Source: JBNJDW01 sp051745265
GTDB taxonomy: Bacteria; Pseudomonadota; Alphaproteobacteria; Micavibrionales; CSBR16-224
Assembly (NCBI GenBank): GCA_051745265.1
Contig: JBNJDW010000069.1
Location: forward strand, 1-8,523
DNA: 8,523 bases
Direction: 5' to 3'
The notes under the pieces were generated by a model that made no database searches, had not been told where the DNA came from, and was given only the letters and a program-made list of their open reading frames with translations. The translations under genes and the position numbers were made by a program. Positions 1 through 6,827 of the stretch are shown one piece after another (the first letter of the stretch is position 1; every line of letters begins with the position of its first letter).

Positions 1-375
1 GGCATCTTCTGCCACATCTTTAGTAACCCGGCCTTTATTTATGATATAGCCAACAATCTGGCGCTGCGGATCTTGCAGTTCTTTGTAATTGCGCAAAATA
101 AAACAAGCTATTCTTGTTTTGCTCGGCACTTTTTCTTCTTTAGGCCCCATAATCCCCCATGAGCTTTTAGGGACATAACACACCGCCTCCAGCATCCAGG
201 CGACCCGTAATAAATTTCCCTGATCAATCTGTTTGGCAAATTCGCTATCCAGATCATTTTCGCTTTTACAGCTTTTTTCAAATTGTCGCGCCCATTCCAG
301 ATCCAGAGCTTGCGGTAAAGGCAAATCTGTATGTGTTTCTGCCATACTGGCGATTGAAGGGAATTCAATTTTCAT
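1..375 (-). CDS. Uncharacterised protein, N-terminal 125 residues (runs off the left edge)
   Basis: An open frame without any stop runs from an ATG at 375 to base 1, so the C-terminus and stop lie outside the window. The start is supported by a good Shine-Dalgarno AGAGGA (381-386) five bases upstream. The product begins MKIEFPSIASMAETHTDLPL and continues with mixed charged and hydrophobic sequence. It contains a Trp-rich stretch (LLRVAWMLEAVCYVPKSSWG, about residues 55-74), a lysine-rich loop (KEEKVPSKTR, about 80-89) and a likely helix-strand end (ILRNYKELQD...RQIVGYIINKGRV). There is no signal peptide or membrane segment, so it is probably cytoplasmic. I do not recognise the family. GC is about 44% by hand count over 1-360, lower than the neighbouring operon, which may hint at a different origin or weaker constraint. 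It is separated from the operon by 103 nt with its own possible promoter, so it is probably a separate transcription unit. The frame is solid; the function is unknown. Confidence 0.8.
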   Translation of the reverse strand, partial: MKIEFPSIASMAETHTDLPLPQALDLEWARQFEKSCKSENDLDSEFAKQIDQGNLLRVAWMLEAVCYVPKSSWGIMGPKEEKVPSKTRIACFILRNYKELQDPQRQIVGYIINKGRVTKDVAEDA

Positions 376-380
376 TTTAA

Positions 381-386
381 TCCTCT
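381..386 (-). promoter_or_regulatory. Ribosome binding site of the left-end gene
   Basis: The minus strand reads AGAGGA, then five bases, then ATG at 375. This good match to the anti-Shine-Dalgarno sequence fixes the start of the unrecognised gene at 375. A later in-frame ATG exists at codon 11 but lacks such a site. Confidence 0.7.
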
Positions 387-390
387 GACA

Positions 391-420
391 GGCAAGCTCT
401 TGCCATAAATGATTTTTATG
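391..420 (-). repeat. Two adjacent small inverted repeats in the leader of the left-end gene
   Basis: Two short dyads sit side by side between the candidate promoter and the ribosome binding site. GGCAAG/CTTGCC (391-404) can form a 5-bp stem with a 4-base loop. CATAAA/TTTATG (404-420) is a 6-bp perfect inverted repeat with a 5-base spacer. No U-tract follows either, so they do not read as an intrinsic terminator. They could be an RNA hairpin close to the Shine-Dalgarno, a protein-binding site, or chance. Confidence 0.35.
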
Positions 421-428
421 TTAACGGG

Positions 429-457
429 AGATTAACAAAAGCGTGATTCAGAGTCAA
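429..457 (-). promoter_or_regulatory. Candidate sigma70-type promoter for the left-end gene
   Basis: The minus strand has TTGACT (452-457, five of six matches to TTGACA), a 17-base spacer and TAATCT (429-434, only three of six matches to TATAAT). It lies in the gap after the hydrolase gene stop and points towards the unrecognised gene. The -35 box and spacing are good and the -10 is weak, so this is a tentative call. Confidence 0.35.
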
Positions 458-478
458 TAAGTTATGAAAAGGATAAAG

Positions 479-1261
479 CTAGACCGAAAAAGTCAGGCCA
501 TCATATGCAGGACGGATATGATCGGGTAATTCGTCACAGAGCGCATCATAATCCATCTGCCCGGTCAGGACCGTCAGCCAGGTTTGCGGCACATCAAGTT
601 TTTCAACATATTCCATCACCCGATCAAGCGTCGCATGGGTGTTAATCTGTTCTTTTTTATAGCCTGCCGTATCAACCAGCCAGGTATCAACGCCCTCCAA
701 CACTTCAAGGGCGCGATCATCGAGATTGGCCATATCAACCGAATAGGCAAAATCATTGACCCGGATCCCAAGAGTGCTGCAGGACCCGTGATCCTGTTCA
801 AATATTTCCATACGGATATCGCCAATCTGTAAAGGGCCGTAATCCACTGTATTTGCTTTAACAAAAGGTTTGTAGAAATCGTTAAAGCCACCTTTAAAGA
901 TATAACCAAAGCGCTGGGTCAGGTTATCGACGGTTTCAATATTAGAATACATCTCTAGCGGTTTTTCCATCATATAGCTGATAACGCGAAGATCATCCAG
1001 ACCGTTGATATGATCAGAATGGGCGTGGCTGAGAATAATGCCGTCAAGACGGTTGATCTGCCCCAGCCTGTTTAACTGGGTGCGTACATCAACCGTGGTG
1101 TCAACAAGTATACGGGTTTCGGCACTTTCAATCAGAATGGACGCCCGTGTCCGGCTGTTCTTCGGATTCTCAGGATTACAATCCCCCCAGAACCCACCGG
1201 CTGCCGGCACGCCTAATGACGCGCCGCTGCCAAGGACTGTGATTTTGATATCCTGTTTCAT
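479..1261 (-). CDS. PhnP-like metallo-beta-lactamase-fold hydrolase with an altered last metal motif
   Basis: The 260-residue protein has the N-terminal GSGASLGVP (11-19) and WGDCNPENPKNSRTR (25-39) blocks of the PhnP/cyclic-phosphodiesterase branch of the metallo-beta-lactamase fold. It carries the metal motif SHAHSDH (78-84: H79, H81, D83, H84), a third-motif H158 in QDHG, and the bridging D176 in YSVDM. H209 aligns with E. coli PhnP H200. It ends with the family hallmark PAYDGL (251-256). PhnP relatives use two divalent metals to hydrolyse phosphodiesters; the substrate here is unknown. Oddly, the position of the last metal histidine (E. coli PhnP H222, LTHISH) is V231 in LTVLTGQ, with no histidine nearby. 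The frame is otherwise intact and of normal length. The ATG overlaps the tatD stop (ATGA), with GGAGG at 1270-1274 upstream. It is the last gene of the operon. The family is certain; activity is doubtful. Confidence 0.9.
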   Translation of the reverse strand: MKQDIKITVLGSGASLGVPAAGGFWGDCNPENPKNSRTRASILIESAETRILVDTTVDVRTQLNRLGQINRLDGIILSHAHSDHINGLDDLRVISYMMEKPLEMYSNIETVDNLTQRFGYIFKGGFNDFYKPFVKANTVDYGPLQIGDIRMEIFEQDHGSCSTLGIRVNDFAYSVDMANLDDRALEVLEGVDTWLVDTAGYKKEQINTHATLDRVMEYVEKLDVPQTWLTVLTGQMDYDALCDELPDHIRPAYDGLTFSV

Positions 1262-2067
1262 GCCGCATCCCTCCGCTCGGCACGGGTAAAGAGCGAGAAA
1301 TAATTCTCCGTCGTCTGCCGGGCCAGCTCCTGTTCAGAAACGCCTTTCAGATCCGCCACGACCTTGGCCGTTTCCGTTACATAGGACGGTTCATTGGTTT
1401 TACCGCGATACGGCACCGGCGCCAGATAGGGCGAGTCCGTTTCAACCAGCAAGCGGTCAAGCGGCACAATATCACGGACGATTTCGCGCAGTTCTTCGGC
1501 CTTTTTAAAGGTCACGATACCCGACATTGATATATAAAAGCCCAGATCAAGCGCAGCTTTGGCAAGCTCAGGGCCGGAGCTAAAGCAATGCATAACACCA
1601 CGCAATCTGCCCTGCCCTTCGGTTTTTAAAATCTCTGCCATTTCGGCGTCGGCTTCGCGGGCATGAATAATAATCGGCAGATCTGTTTCAAGACAGGCGG
1701 CGATATGTTTTTTGAAGTTTTCTCTTTGAATATCGCGCGGCGATTGATCGTAAAAATAATCAAGACCGGTTTCACCGATACCGATAACTTTGGGGTTTTT
1801 GGTATATTCAATTATATCTGCCGTTGTAAATTCCATTTCGGGCGCTTCTGCCGCCTGATGCGGATGCGTGCCGACCGTACAATCCAGATATTCGGATTGC
1901 TCTGCCGTTTTTAGAATTTTGTCAAATTCGGCAATCCGCACGCAGATGGTCAACATCTGGGCGACCCCGGCCTGACGGGCGCGTTCAACAACGGCGGGCA
2001 CACCTTCTTCCTGAAAATTAGGAAAATCAAGATGGCAGTGACTATCAATCAACATATTAGAATCCAT
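1258..2067 (-). CDS. tatD: TatD-family metal-dependent deoxyribonuclease
   Basis: TatD proteins are cytoplasmic TIM-barrel hydrolases of the amidohydrolase superfamily, with 3'-5' exonuclease activity on single-stranded DNA/RNA reported for E. coli TatD. All hallmarks are present over 269 residues, the usual length: DSHCHLD (8-14, metal His10 and His12), GTHPHQA (66-72), GIGETGLDYFY (96-106, metal Glu99), PIIIHAR (131-137, His135), HCFSS (160-164, His160) and VETDSPYLAP (208-217, metal Asp211). The annotated ATG at 2067 has no clear Shine-Dalgarno. A second in-frame ATG at 2055 (MLIDSHCHLD) would give the more usual N-terminus and is an alternative start. The stop overlaps the next gene's start as ATGA, so the hydrolase gene is translationally coupled. 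A 65-nt gap with a possible promoter separates it from metG. Confidence 0.96.
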   Translation of the reverse strand: MDSNMLIDSHCHLDFPNFQEEGVPAVVERARQAGVAQMLTICVRIAEFDKILKTAEQSEYLDCTVGTHPHQAAEAPEMEFTTADIIEYTKNPKVIGIGETGLDYFYDQSPRDIQRENFKKHIAACLETDLPIIIHAREADAEMAEILKTEGQGRLRGVMHCFSSGPELAKAALDLGFYISMSGIVTFKKAEELREIVRDIVPLDRLLVETDSPYLAPVPYRGKTNEPSYVTETAKVVADLKGVSEQELARQTTENYFSLFTRAERRDAA

Positions 2068-2089
2068 AAGGCGTTATTGTTTTTCTGGC

Positions 2090-2118
2090 AATATATGATG
2101 CCTGACGCCAAAAGTCGA
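2090..2118 (-). promoter_or_regulatory. Possible internal promoter for tatD and the hydrolase gene
   Basis: In the 65-nt gap after metG the minus strand reads TCGACT (2113-2118, four of six), 17 bases, then TATATT (2090-2095, five of six). Transcription would start near 2083, giving a short leader before either candidate tatD start (2067 or 2055). This is the only sizeable gap inside the cluster downstream of dacA, which favours a real site, but the call rests on sequence match alone. Confidence 0.35.
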
Positions 2119-2132
2119 GAGCACGCTTATAT

Positions 2133-3704
2133 TCAGCCTGTTTTCTCGGCCGGTTCGTCTTCGACATAGCGCGGAAAAACACCGACGGGCTTATCTATCG
2201 CGGTTCCCGGCGCCAGACGGTGCGTTTCACCGATAAAGCTGAAATCCCGCTCTGCGTCCGGCAATTTAACCTGATCAAGAATATTGGCCGCCGCATCCGG
2301 TACGAAAGGTTGCGTTATAATGCCAAGATTGCGGATCACTTCGGCCAGCACATACAGCACGGTCTGCATCCGGTCCGGGTCGGTTTTCTTTAAAACCCAG
2401 GGCGCCTGCACATCAATATAGGCATTGGCCTCACCAATAACGTGCCAGATATGCTCCAAAGCCCGGTGGAACGCCATGGTTTCCAGATGCGTGCGGGTTT
2501 TTTCCAGCATCCCGGTGCCGGCAAGGTCAAGCATCGCCTTGTCTTCGGCGGTAAGATCACCCGGTTGCGGGATCTGGCCGTCACAGTTTTTAAAGATCAT
2601 CGACAGGCTGCGCTGCACCAGATTACCAAAACTGTTGGCAAGATCACTGTTCATGCGTCCGATCAAGGCTGATTTAGAGAAATCACCATCACTTCCAAAA
2701 GGCATTTCACGCAGCAGGAAATAACGGCTTTGATCCAGACCGTAATCATTAACCAGATCATCGGGGGAAATAACATTGCCGGTTGATTTTGACATTTTTT
2801 CACCCTCAACTGTCATCCAGCCATGGGCATAGATACATTTCGGGCATTCAATATCTGCTGACATTAAAAAGGCCGGCCAGTACACGGCATGGAAACGCAT
2901 GATATCTTTGCCAACGACATGAATATCCGCCGGCCAGAACTTTTTGAAATCGGCGCTTTCGGTATCGGGATAGCCAAGATAGCTGATATAATTGGTCAAG
3001 GCATCGACCCAGACATACATGACATGGCGCGGGTCATCAGGCACCGGTACGCCCCAGTCAAATGTCGTCCGCGAAATCGACAGATCCCGCAGCCCGCCGG
3101 AAACAAAGCTTTTAACCTCGTTAAAGCGCGTTTTGGGCATGACAAAATCAGGATTCTGTTCATAAAAATCCAGCAATTTATCCTGATAGGCGGACAGTTT
3201 AAAGAAATAGCTTTCTTCCTCGACCCATTCAACCGCAGCGCCGGAGGCCGGAGCGAATTTTGTGCCATCCTCGCGGGTTTCAATTTCATTTTCGCCGTAA
3301 AAGGCTTCATCGCGCACCGAATACCAGCCGGAATATTTATCTAAATAGATATCACCCTTGGCCAGCATTTTGTTCCAGAGCTGCTGGGCGGCATGCTGGT
3401 GATCCTTATCAGTCGTGCGGATAAAATAATCATTGGTGATATCCAATGTGTCCATCATATCGCGGAAAATCTGGGAGACGCTATCAGCGTATTCTTTGGG
3501 TGTTTTTCCGGCCTGTTCAGCCGCCTGGGCAACTTTTTGACCATGTTCATCTGTCCCGGTCAGGTAACGGACATCAAAACCATCCAGCCGTTTGAAACGG
3601 GCCATGGCATCACAGGCGATCGTCGTATAGGCGGATCCGACATGCGGCATGCCATTGACATAGTAAATCGGGGTCGTGATATAAAACGGCTGTTTTTCAG
3701 TCAT
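2133..3704 (-). CDS. metG: Methionyl-tRNA synthetase
   Basis: This cytoplasmic class I aminoacyl-tRNA synthetase charges tRNA-Met, both initiator and elongator, with methionine using ATP. The 523-residue protein opens with FYITTPIYYVNG and the HIGH-type motif PHVG (20-23). It has the family block YLTGTDEHGQK (47-57), the connective region YSVRDEAFYGENE (128-140) without zinc-knuckle cysteines, and HVVGKDIMRFHAVYWPAFL (262-280). The catalytic loop GEKMSKSTGN is at 301-310, followed by the helical anticodon-binding domain (about 355-480). It lacks the C-terminal tRNA-binding extension of E. coli MetG and has the length usual in Alphaproteobacteria. The frame stays open to an ATG at 3746, but the start at 3704 is preferred. 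It overlaps the holB stop as ATGA, has AAAGGA nine bases upstream, and begins at the usual family N-terminus. A CPKC pair (287-290) just before KMSKS is unusual. Confidence 0.97.
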   Translation of the reverse strand: MTEKQPFYITTPIYYVNGMPHVGSAYTTIACDAMARFKRLDGFDVRYLTGTDEHGQKVAQAAEQAGKTPKEYADSVSQIFRDMMDTLDITNDYFIRTTDKDHQHAAQQLWNKMLAKGDIYLDKYSGWYSVRDEAFYGENEIETREDGTKFAPASGAAVEWVEEESYFFKLSAYQDKLLDFYEQNPDFVMPKTRFNEVKSFVSGGLRDLSISRTTFDWGVPVPDDPRHVMYVWVDALTNYISYLGYPDTESADFKKFWPADIHVVGKDIMRFHAVYWPAFLMSADIECPKCIYAHGWMTVEGEKMSKSTGNVISPDDLVNDYGLDQSRYFLLREMPFGSDGDFSKSALIGRMNSDLANSFGNLVQRSLSMIFKNCDGQIPQPGDLTAEDKAMLDLAGTGMLEKTRTHLETMAFHRALEHIWHVIGEANAYIDVQAPWVLKKTDPDRMQTVLYVLAEVIRNLGIITQPFVPDAAANILDQVKLPDAERDFSFIGETHRLAPGTAIDKPVGVFPRYVEDEPAEKTG

Positions 3705-4888
3705 GTTGTCTGTTCCTTTGATTTCAGGCTTTTTTCGAGCGCCCATATAACTTCCAATACCGCTTGCCGGGTGTCAAGGTTGATCCGCTCTGTCTCCTGG
3801 ATTATTTCTGATATTTTTTCATAGCGCGTCAGCCAGTCGCGCGGTGTATAAATCCCTGTCAGGCGGGATAAAATCTCTGCCTCTGCCGCTGTGACCGGGG
3901 CGGGTATTTGCCCACGAACCTGTAGCCGTGCCATTTTTGATAACCATTCACACAACAGATCCATATAAACCGGAAAGACTTTCTTATCACGGCCCAGTTT
4001 TTCGGACAGGGTATAGGCATAGGTTGAATCGACGGCCGGTAGCATGGCAAGCAGTTCCAGCATATCTTCATAGGCCTGCAAGCCGCCCTGTTCAAACAAT
4101 TCCAACGCATAGCCAATCCGCCCGGCCCCTAACAACTGCAGGGCTGTCCGGGTTTTATCGTCACTGGCCGGTGCTGCGATATCAAGCAGCTGGCTCATAT
4201 CCGCCTCGGCCAATGGTTCAAAATAATAGGACTGACAGCGCGAACGGATGGTCGGTAAAAAGCGCCCGGGCTGATCGGTGATCAACACCAGTATCGCCTT
4301 GCTCGGCGGCTCTTCGAGGATTTTTAACAAGGCATTCTGGCTTGAACGGTTCAGATGTTCGGCTTCATCAACAATAACGACCCGCCAGCCGCCATCAGAT
4401 GAGGTCTTGCGCAGAAAAGGCGTGATCTTACGCACTTCATCAACCGGGATATCCTGCGACAATTTGCCTTTCTTTGCATCATAAACGCGGCCAATGCTGA
4501 GAATATCGGCATGACCGCCGGAAGACACACGGCGAAACACCGGATGATCTTCGGCCAGATCAAAGCTTTCTATCGGCGTTTCATCACCGCCGAACAGGCT
4601 GTCACCGGCCTCCTGCGATAATAAAAACCGTGCAAACCGATAGGCAAAAGTGGCTTTACCGATCCCCTTGGGCCCGGAAAAGATCATCGCATGCGGCAGG
4701 CGATCGGCATTAAACAGCTTTAAAAGCGTCTTTTCAATATCCTGATGGCCAAGGCAGATCGGATTTTGCCGCGGCGGTAACAAGCCCGGCTGTTCATCGG
4801 CATCAATACCCGCGGCACTGGCGGCGGCATCAACCTCATCAAACAGCGCGTCACCGCCGGAGGCTTCGATATCGTCAAACAGTGCCAT
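3701..4888 (-). CDS. holB: DNA polymerase III delta-prime subunit (clamp loader)
   Basis: Delta-prime is the rigid stator of the clamp-loader complex (with delta and gamma/tau) that places the beta clamp on primed DNA. The 395-residue protein has an AAA+ core starting near residue 40: GHQDIEKTLL, a degenerate P-loop GPKGIGKA (72-79), a Walker B-like VIVDEAEHLN (171-180), NALLKILEEPP (185-195) and the SRC motif (216-218). The SRC arginine is the finger that stimulates ATP hydrolysis in neighbouring subunits. A helical C-terminal collar domain follows. The four-cysteine zinc module of E. coli delta-prime is absent, as in other alphaproteobacterial versions. The first 37 or so residues form an acidic extension with a duplicated ALFD(D/E)(I/V)(E/D)A peptide. 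The ATG overlaps the end of tmk by 14 nt and the TGA overlaps the metG start, indicating coupled translation. Confidence 0.95.
   Translation of the reverse strand: MALFDDIEASGGDALFDEVDAAASAAGIDADEQPGLLPPRQNPICLGHQDIEKTLLKLFNADRLPHAMIFSGPKGIGKATFAYRFARFLLSQEAGDSLFGGDETPIESFDLAEDHPVFRRVSSGGHADILSIGRVYDAKKGKLSQDIPVDEVRKITPFLRKTSSDGGWRVVIVDEAEHLNRSSQNALLKILEEPPSKAILVLITDQPGRFLPTIRSRCQSYYFEPLAEADMSQLLDIAAPASDDKTRTALQLLGAGRIGYALELFEQGGLQAYEDMLELLAMLPAVDSTYAYTLSEKLGRDKKVFPVYMDLLCEWLSKMARLQVRGQIPAPVTAAEAEILSRLTGIYTPRDWLTRYEKISEIIQETERINLDTRQAVLEVIWALEKSLKSKEQTT
3714..3719 (-). promoter_or_regulatory. Ribosome binding site that decides the metG start
   Basis: AAAGGA on the minus strand lies nine bases before the ATG at 3704. 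Together with the ATGA overlap with the holB stop it supports that start over the upstream ATG at 3746. The upstream ATG would add 14 non-conserved residues and overlap holB by 46 nt. Confidence 0.7.
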
Positions 4889-5558
4889 TACAGCATCCCC
4901 TGACTTCCTTTAAAAACTTATGACTGATAATTTCGACCATCTGATTATGGATGGCTTCAATATCCTGAACCGCATCCAGTATAACACAACGTTCCGGATC
5001 CGTTTCGGCAATTTTCAAATAGCCTTCGCGGAGCCGCTGATGAAATTCAAGACCAATCCGCTCATAACGGTCTTCTGTCGATTCAGATTCATCGATGGTC
5101 ATATCCAACTGCCGGCTTGACCGCTGCAGACCGATTTCAGGTGGTATATCGAAAACAAAGGTCAGATCGGGCTCAAACCCTTCGGCGACCATATAATACA
5201 GTCCTTCAATAATACTGGCATGCACACCCAGGCCATAGCCCTGATACACCCGGCTGGAATCAACAAAGCGGTCAGATATCACCCATTGGCCTTTTTCCAG
5301 TGCCGGCCAGATACAATTGACCAGATGCTCCCGCCTTGCGGCGAATAATAACAAGGCTTCACTTAACGGATCCCAGTTCCCGCCATCACGCTGAACCAGA
5401 AGATTGCGGATTTTCTCAGCCTCTGCCGTACCGCCGGGTTCCCGCGTGACGATGCAATCAATGCCTTTTTCCTGCAAAGCGGCGTGCAGTTTTTTGATCT
5501 GGGTGCTTTTGCCCGTGCCCTCGCCGCCCTCAAGCGTAATGAATAAACCACGTTTCAT
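4875..5558 (-). CDS. tmk: Thymidylate kinase
   Basis: Thymidylate kinase phosphorylates dTMP to dTDP with ATP, an essential step of dTTP synthesis in the cytoplasm. The 227-residue protein begins directly with the P-loop segment FITLEGGEGTGKST (6-19). It has the substrate-binding TREPGGT (38-44), FAARREHL (72-79), and the family signature SDRFVDSSRVYQGYG (95-109, D96-R97-F98). A LID-like segment follows (about 146-170, containing RSSRQ and EDRYER) and then FHQRLREGYLKIA. No arginine is present between P-loop Gly14 and Gly16 (GTGK); LID basic residues are present instead, as in E. coli-type enzymes. Length is slightly longer than the usual 205-215 residues because of the C-terminal tail, which overlaps the holB start by 14 nt. 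It begins 18 nt after the dacA stop with no strong Shine-Dalgarno, so translation may depend on reinitiation from dacA. Confidence 0.96.
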   Translation of the reverse strand: MKRGLFITLEGGEGTGKSTQIKKLHAALQEKGIDCIVTREPGGTAEAEKIRNLLVQRDGGNWDPLSEALLLFAARREHLVNCIWPALEKGQWVISDRFVDSSRVYQGYGLGVHASIIEGLYYMVAEGFEPDLTFVFDIPPEIGLQRSSRQLDMTIDESESTEDRYERIGLEFHQRLREGYLKIAETDPERCVILDAVQDIEAIHNQMVEIISHKFLKEVRGCCNGTV

Positions 5559-5576
5559 AGAAATTCTGACTTTTGT

Positions 5577-6716
5577 TTAAAACCGCCCCAGAACCAGATA
5601 TTTTAACTTAGCCAGGGTTTTCGGAACAAGGCCAAGGGCAACAACATCATGCTGGGCATACAGATCATAGCTTTCCTCTGCCATACCCGGCGCCTCTATC
5701 TTGACCTCACCGATTTTTGTATCCTTTAAAACCGGCGCCTGAAGCGGTTCGTTATACTCAACCGTAACTTTAAGATCGTCGCGTTTCGGTTTGTAAATGC
5801 TGGCAATTACGTCTTCCTTGATAACAAGTGATACGGTTTCCGTCTGACCAAAGACCACTTCGGCTTCTGCAACGGTTTCCCCGGCCTCGAATAAAGTCAT
5901 ATTATCAAAGCTGTTAAATCCCCATTCAAGCAAACGGGCGCTTTCCGTCGCGCGTTCTTTTTCACCGCCCAATCCATTTACGACAAGGACCAAGCGATGC
6001 CCGTCCCGTTCGGCCGACGCCATCAATCCGTATCCACCGGCTTCGGTATGGCCTGTTTTGATCCCGTCAACGCCCATATTACGATAGAGCAAAGGATTAC
6101 GGTTCGGTTGGGTAATTTCGTTATAGGTGAATTCTTTTTTACTGAAATAATCATAATAATCAGGGAAATCAGTGATCATCCGATACGCCAGAACTGCCAG
6201 ATCCCGGGGTGTCGAATAATGATCCGGATCAGGCCAACCGCTGGCATTGGTGAAATTTGAATTTGTCATGCCAAGATCCTTGGCCATGCGGGTAATGCTT
6301 TCGGCAAAGACATCCTCAGACCCGGCCAGCCCTTCAGCCAGAACAATCGTCGCGTCATTACCGGACTGAACAACAACCCCCTGCACCAGATCACTTACTT
6401 TAACTTCTGCACCGACTTCAACAAACATTTTTGAACCGCCTTTGCGCCAGGCTTTCTCGCTGACCTGTAGCGTATCATCCATACCGATACGGCCTGCTTT
6501 CAAGGCGTCAAAGACAGCATACATGGTCATGACCTTGCTCATCGACGATGTCGGCATTCTTTGTTCGGCGTTTTTATCCATCAAAATCGCGCCGGTTTCA
6601 GTATCCAGCAGGATGGCATGCGACGCCGGTGTGGATATCTCAACCCCGGCTTTGGCCGTCATCGGCCCTGCCAGAACAAAGAACACTACCGTCAGGGCGA
6701 CAAGAAATCGTCTCAT
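5577..6716 (-). CDS. dacA: D-alanyl-D-alanine carboxypeptidase, PBP5/6 class
   Basis: This low-molecular-weight penicillin-binding protein removes the terminal D-Ala from peptidoglycan pentapeptides in the periplasm and so limits cross-linking. The 379-residue precursor has a clear signal peptide (MRRFLVALTVVFFVLAGPMTAKA, predicted cleavage after residue 23). The three catalytic motifs of the SxxK serine peptidase fold follow: SMSK (58-61, nucleophile S58, K61), SGN (118-120) and KTG (220-222). The DxxxFxxxMN-like helix typical of the family follows SGN in modified form (about 134-150). From about residue 275 to 365 a beta-rich segment matches the PBP5 C-terminal domain. The last residues (LVPKTLAKLKYLVLGRF) form a probable amphipathic helix that anchors the enzyme to the outer face of the inner membrane. 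It heads the operon behind its own candidate promoter; only a weak GGAAA ribosome site precedes the ATG. Which paralogue of E. coli it matches cannot be told. Confidence 0.95.
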   Translation of the reverse strand: MRRFLVALTVVFFVLAGPMTAKAGVEISTPASHAILLDTETGAILMDKNAEQRMPTSSMSKVMTMYAVFDALKAGRIGMDDTLQVSEKAWRKGGSKMFVEVGAEVKVSDLVQGVVVQSGNDATIVLAEGLAGSEDVFAESITRMAKDLGMTNSNFTNASGWPDPDHYSTPRDLAVLAYRMITDFPDYYDYFSKKEFTYNEITQPNRNPLLYRNMGVDGIKTGHTEAGGYGLMASAERDGHRLVLVVNGLGGEKERATESARLLEWGFNSFDNMTLFEAGETVAEAEVVFGQTETVSLVIKEDVIASIYKPKRDDLKVTVEYNEPLQAPVLKDTKIGEVKIEAPGMAEESYDLYAQHDVVALGLVPKTLAKLKYLVLGRF

Positions 6717-6787
6717 ATGCTTATTTCCATTTTAAGAGGTTACATTTATTCATTCGTCTTAAAGCTAAATCCATCCGGATCATTCCT

Positions 6788-6816
6788 GATATAAGAGCAG
6801 AGCGCTAAACTATCAA
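6788..6816 (-). promoter_or_regulatory. Candidate sigma70-type promoter of the dacA operon
   Basis: The minus strand has TTGATA (6811-6816, five of six), exactly 17 bases, then TATATC (6788-6793, four of six), ending about 70 nt before dacA. It lies in the 111-nt gap after the rlpA stop. A 6-bp inverted repeat CCTGAT/ATCAGG (6785-6790 and 6817-6822) brackets both boxes. This would let dacA and the genes behind it be transcribed independently of rlpA. Read-through from rlpA also remains possible because no terminator is visible. Confidence 0.45.
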
Positions 6817-6827
6817 ATCAGGCTGGA

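Noticed and set aside
108..368. 86-residue frame on the minus strand
   Set aside because: It is an out-of-frame shadow of the open-ended gene at 1-375, which has a better start and ribosome site and no stop.
2889..3344. 151-residue open frame on the plus strand inside metG
   Set aside because: It is antisense to a highly conserved part of MetRS, has no recognisable protein features and is explained by the codon structure of metG.
3705..3746. Longer N-terminus for metG from the ATG at 3746
   Set aside because: The added 14 residues lie inside holB and are not part of the family N-terminus. The ATGA overlap and AAAGGA at 3714-3719 favour 3704.
3393..3824. 143-residue open frame on the plus strand across the metG-holB junction
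   Set aside because: It is antisense to two certain genes with no visible ribosome site or domain; it is a shadow.
6773..6780. ATCCGGAT palindrome in the dacA leader
   Set aside because: An 8-bp palindrome is too short to stand out from chance and has no special position relative to promoter or start.
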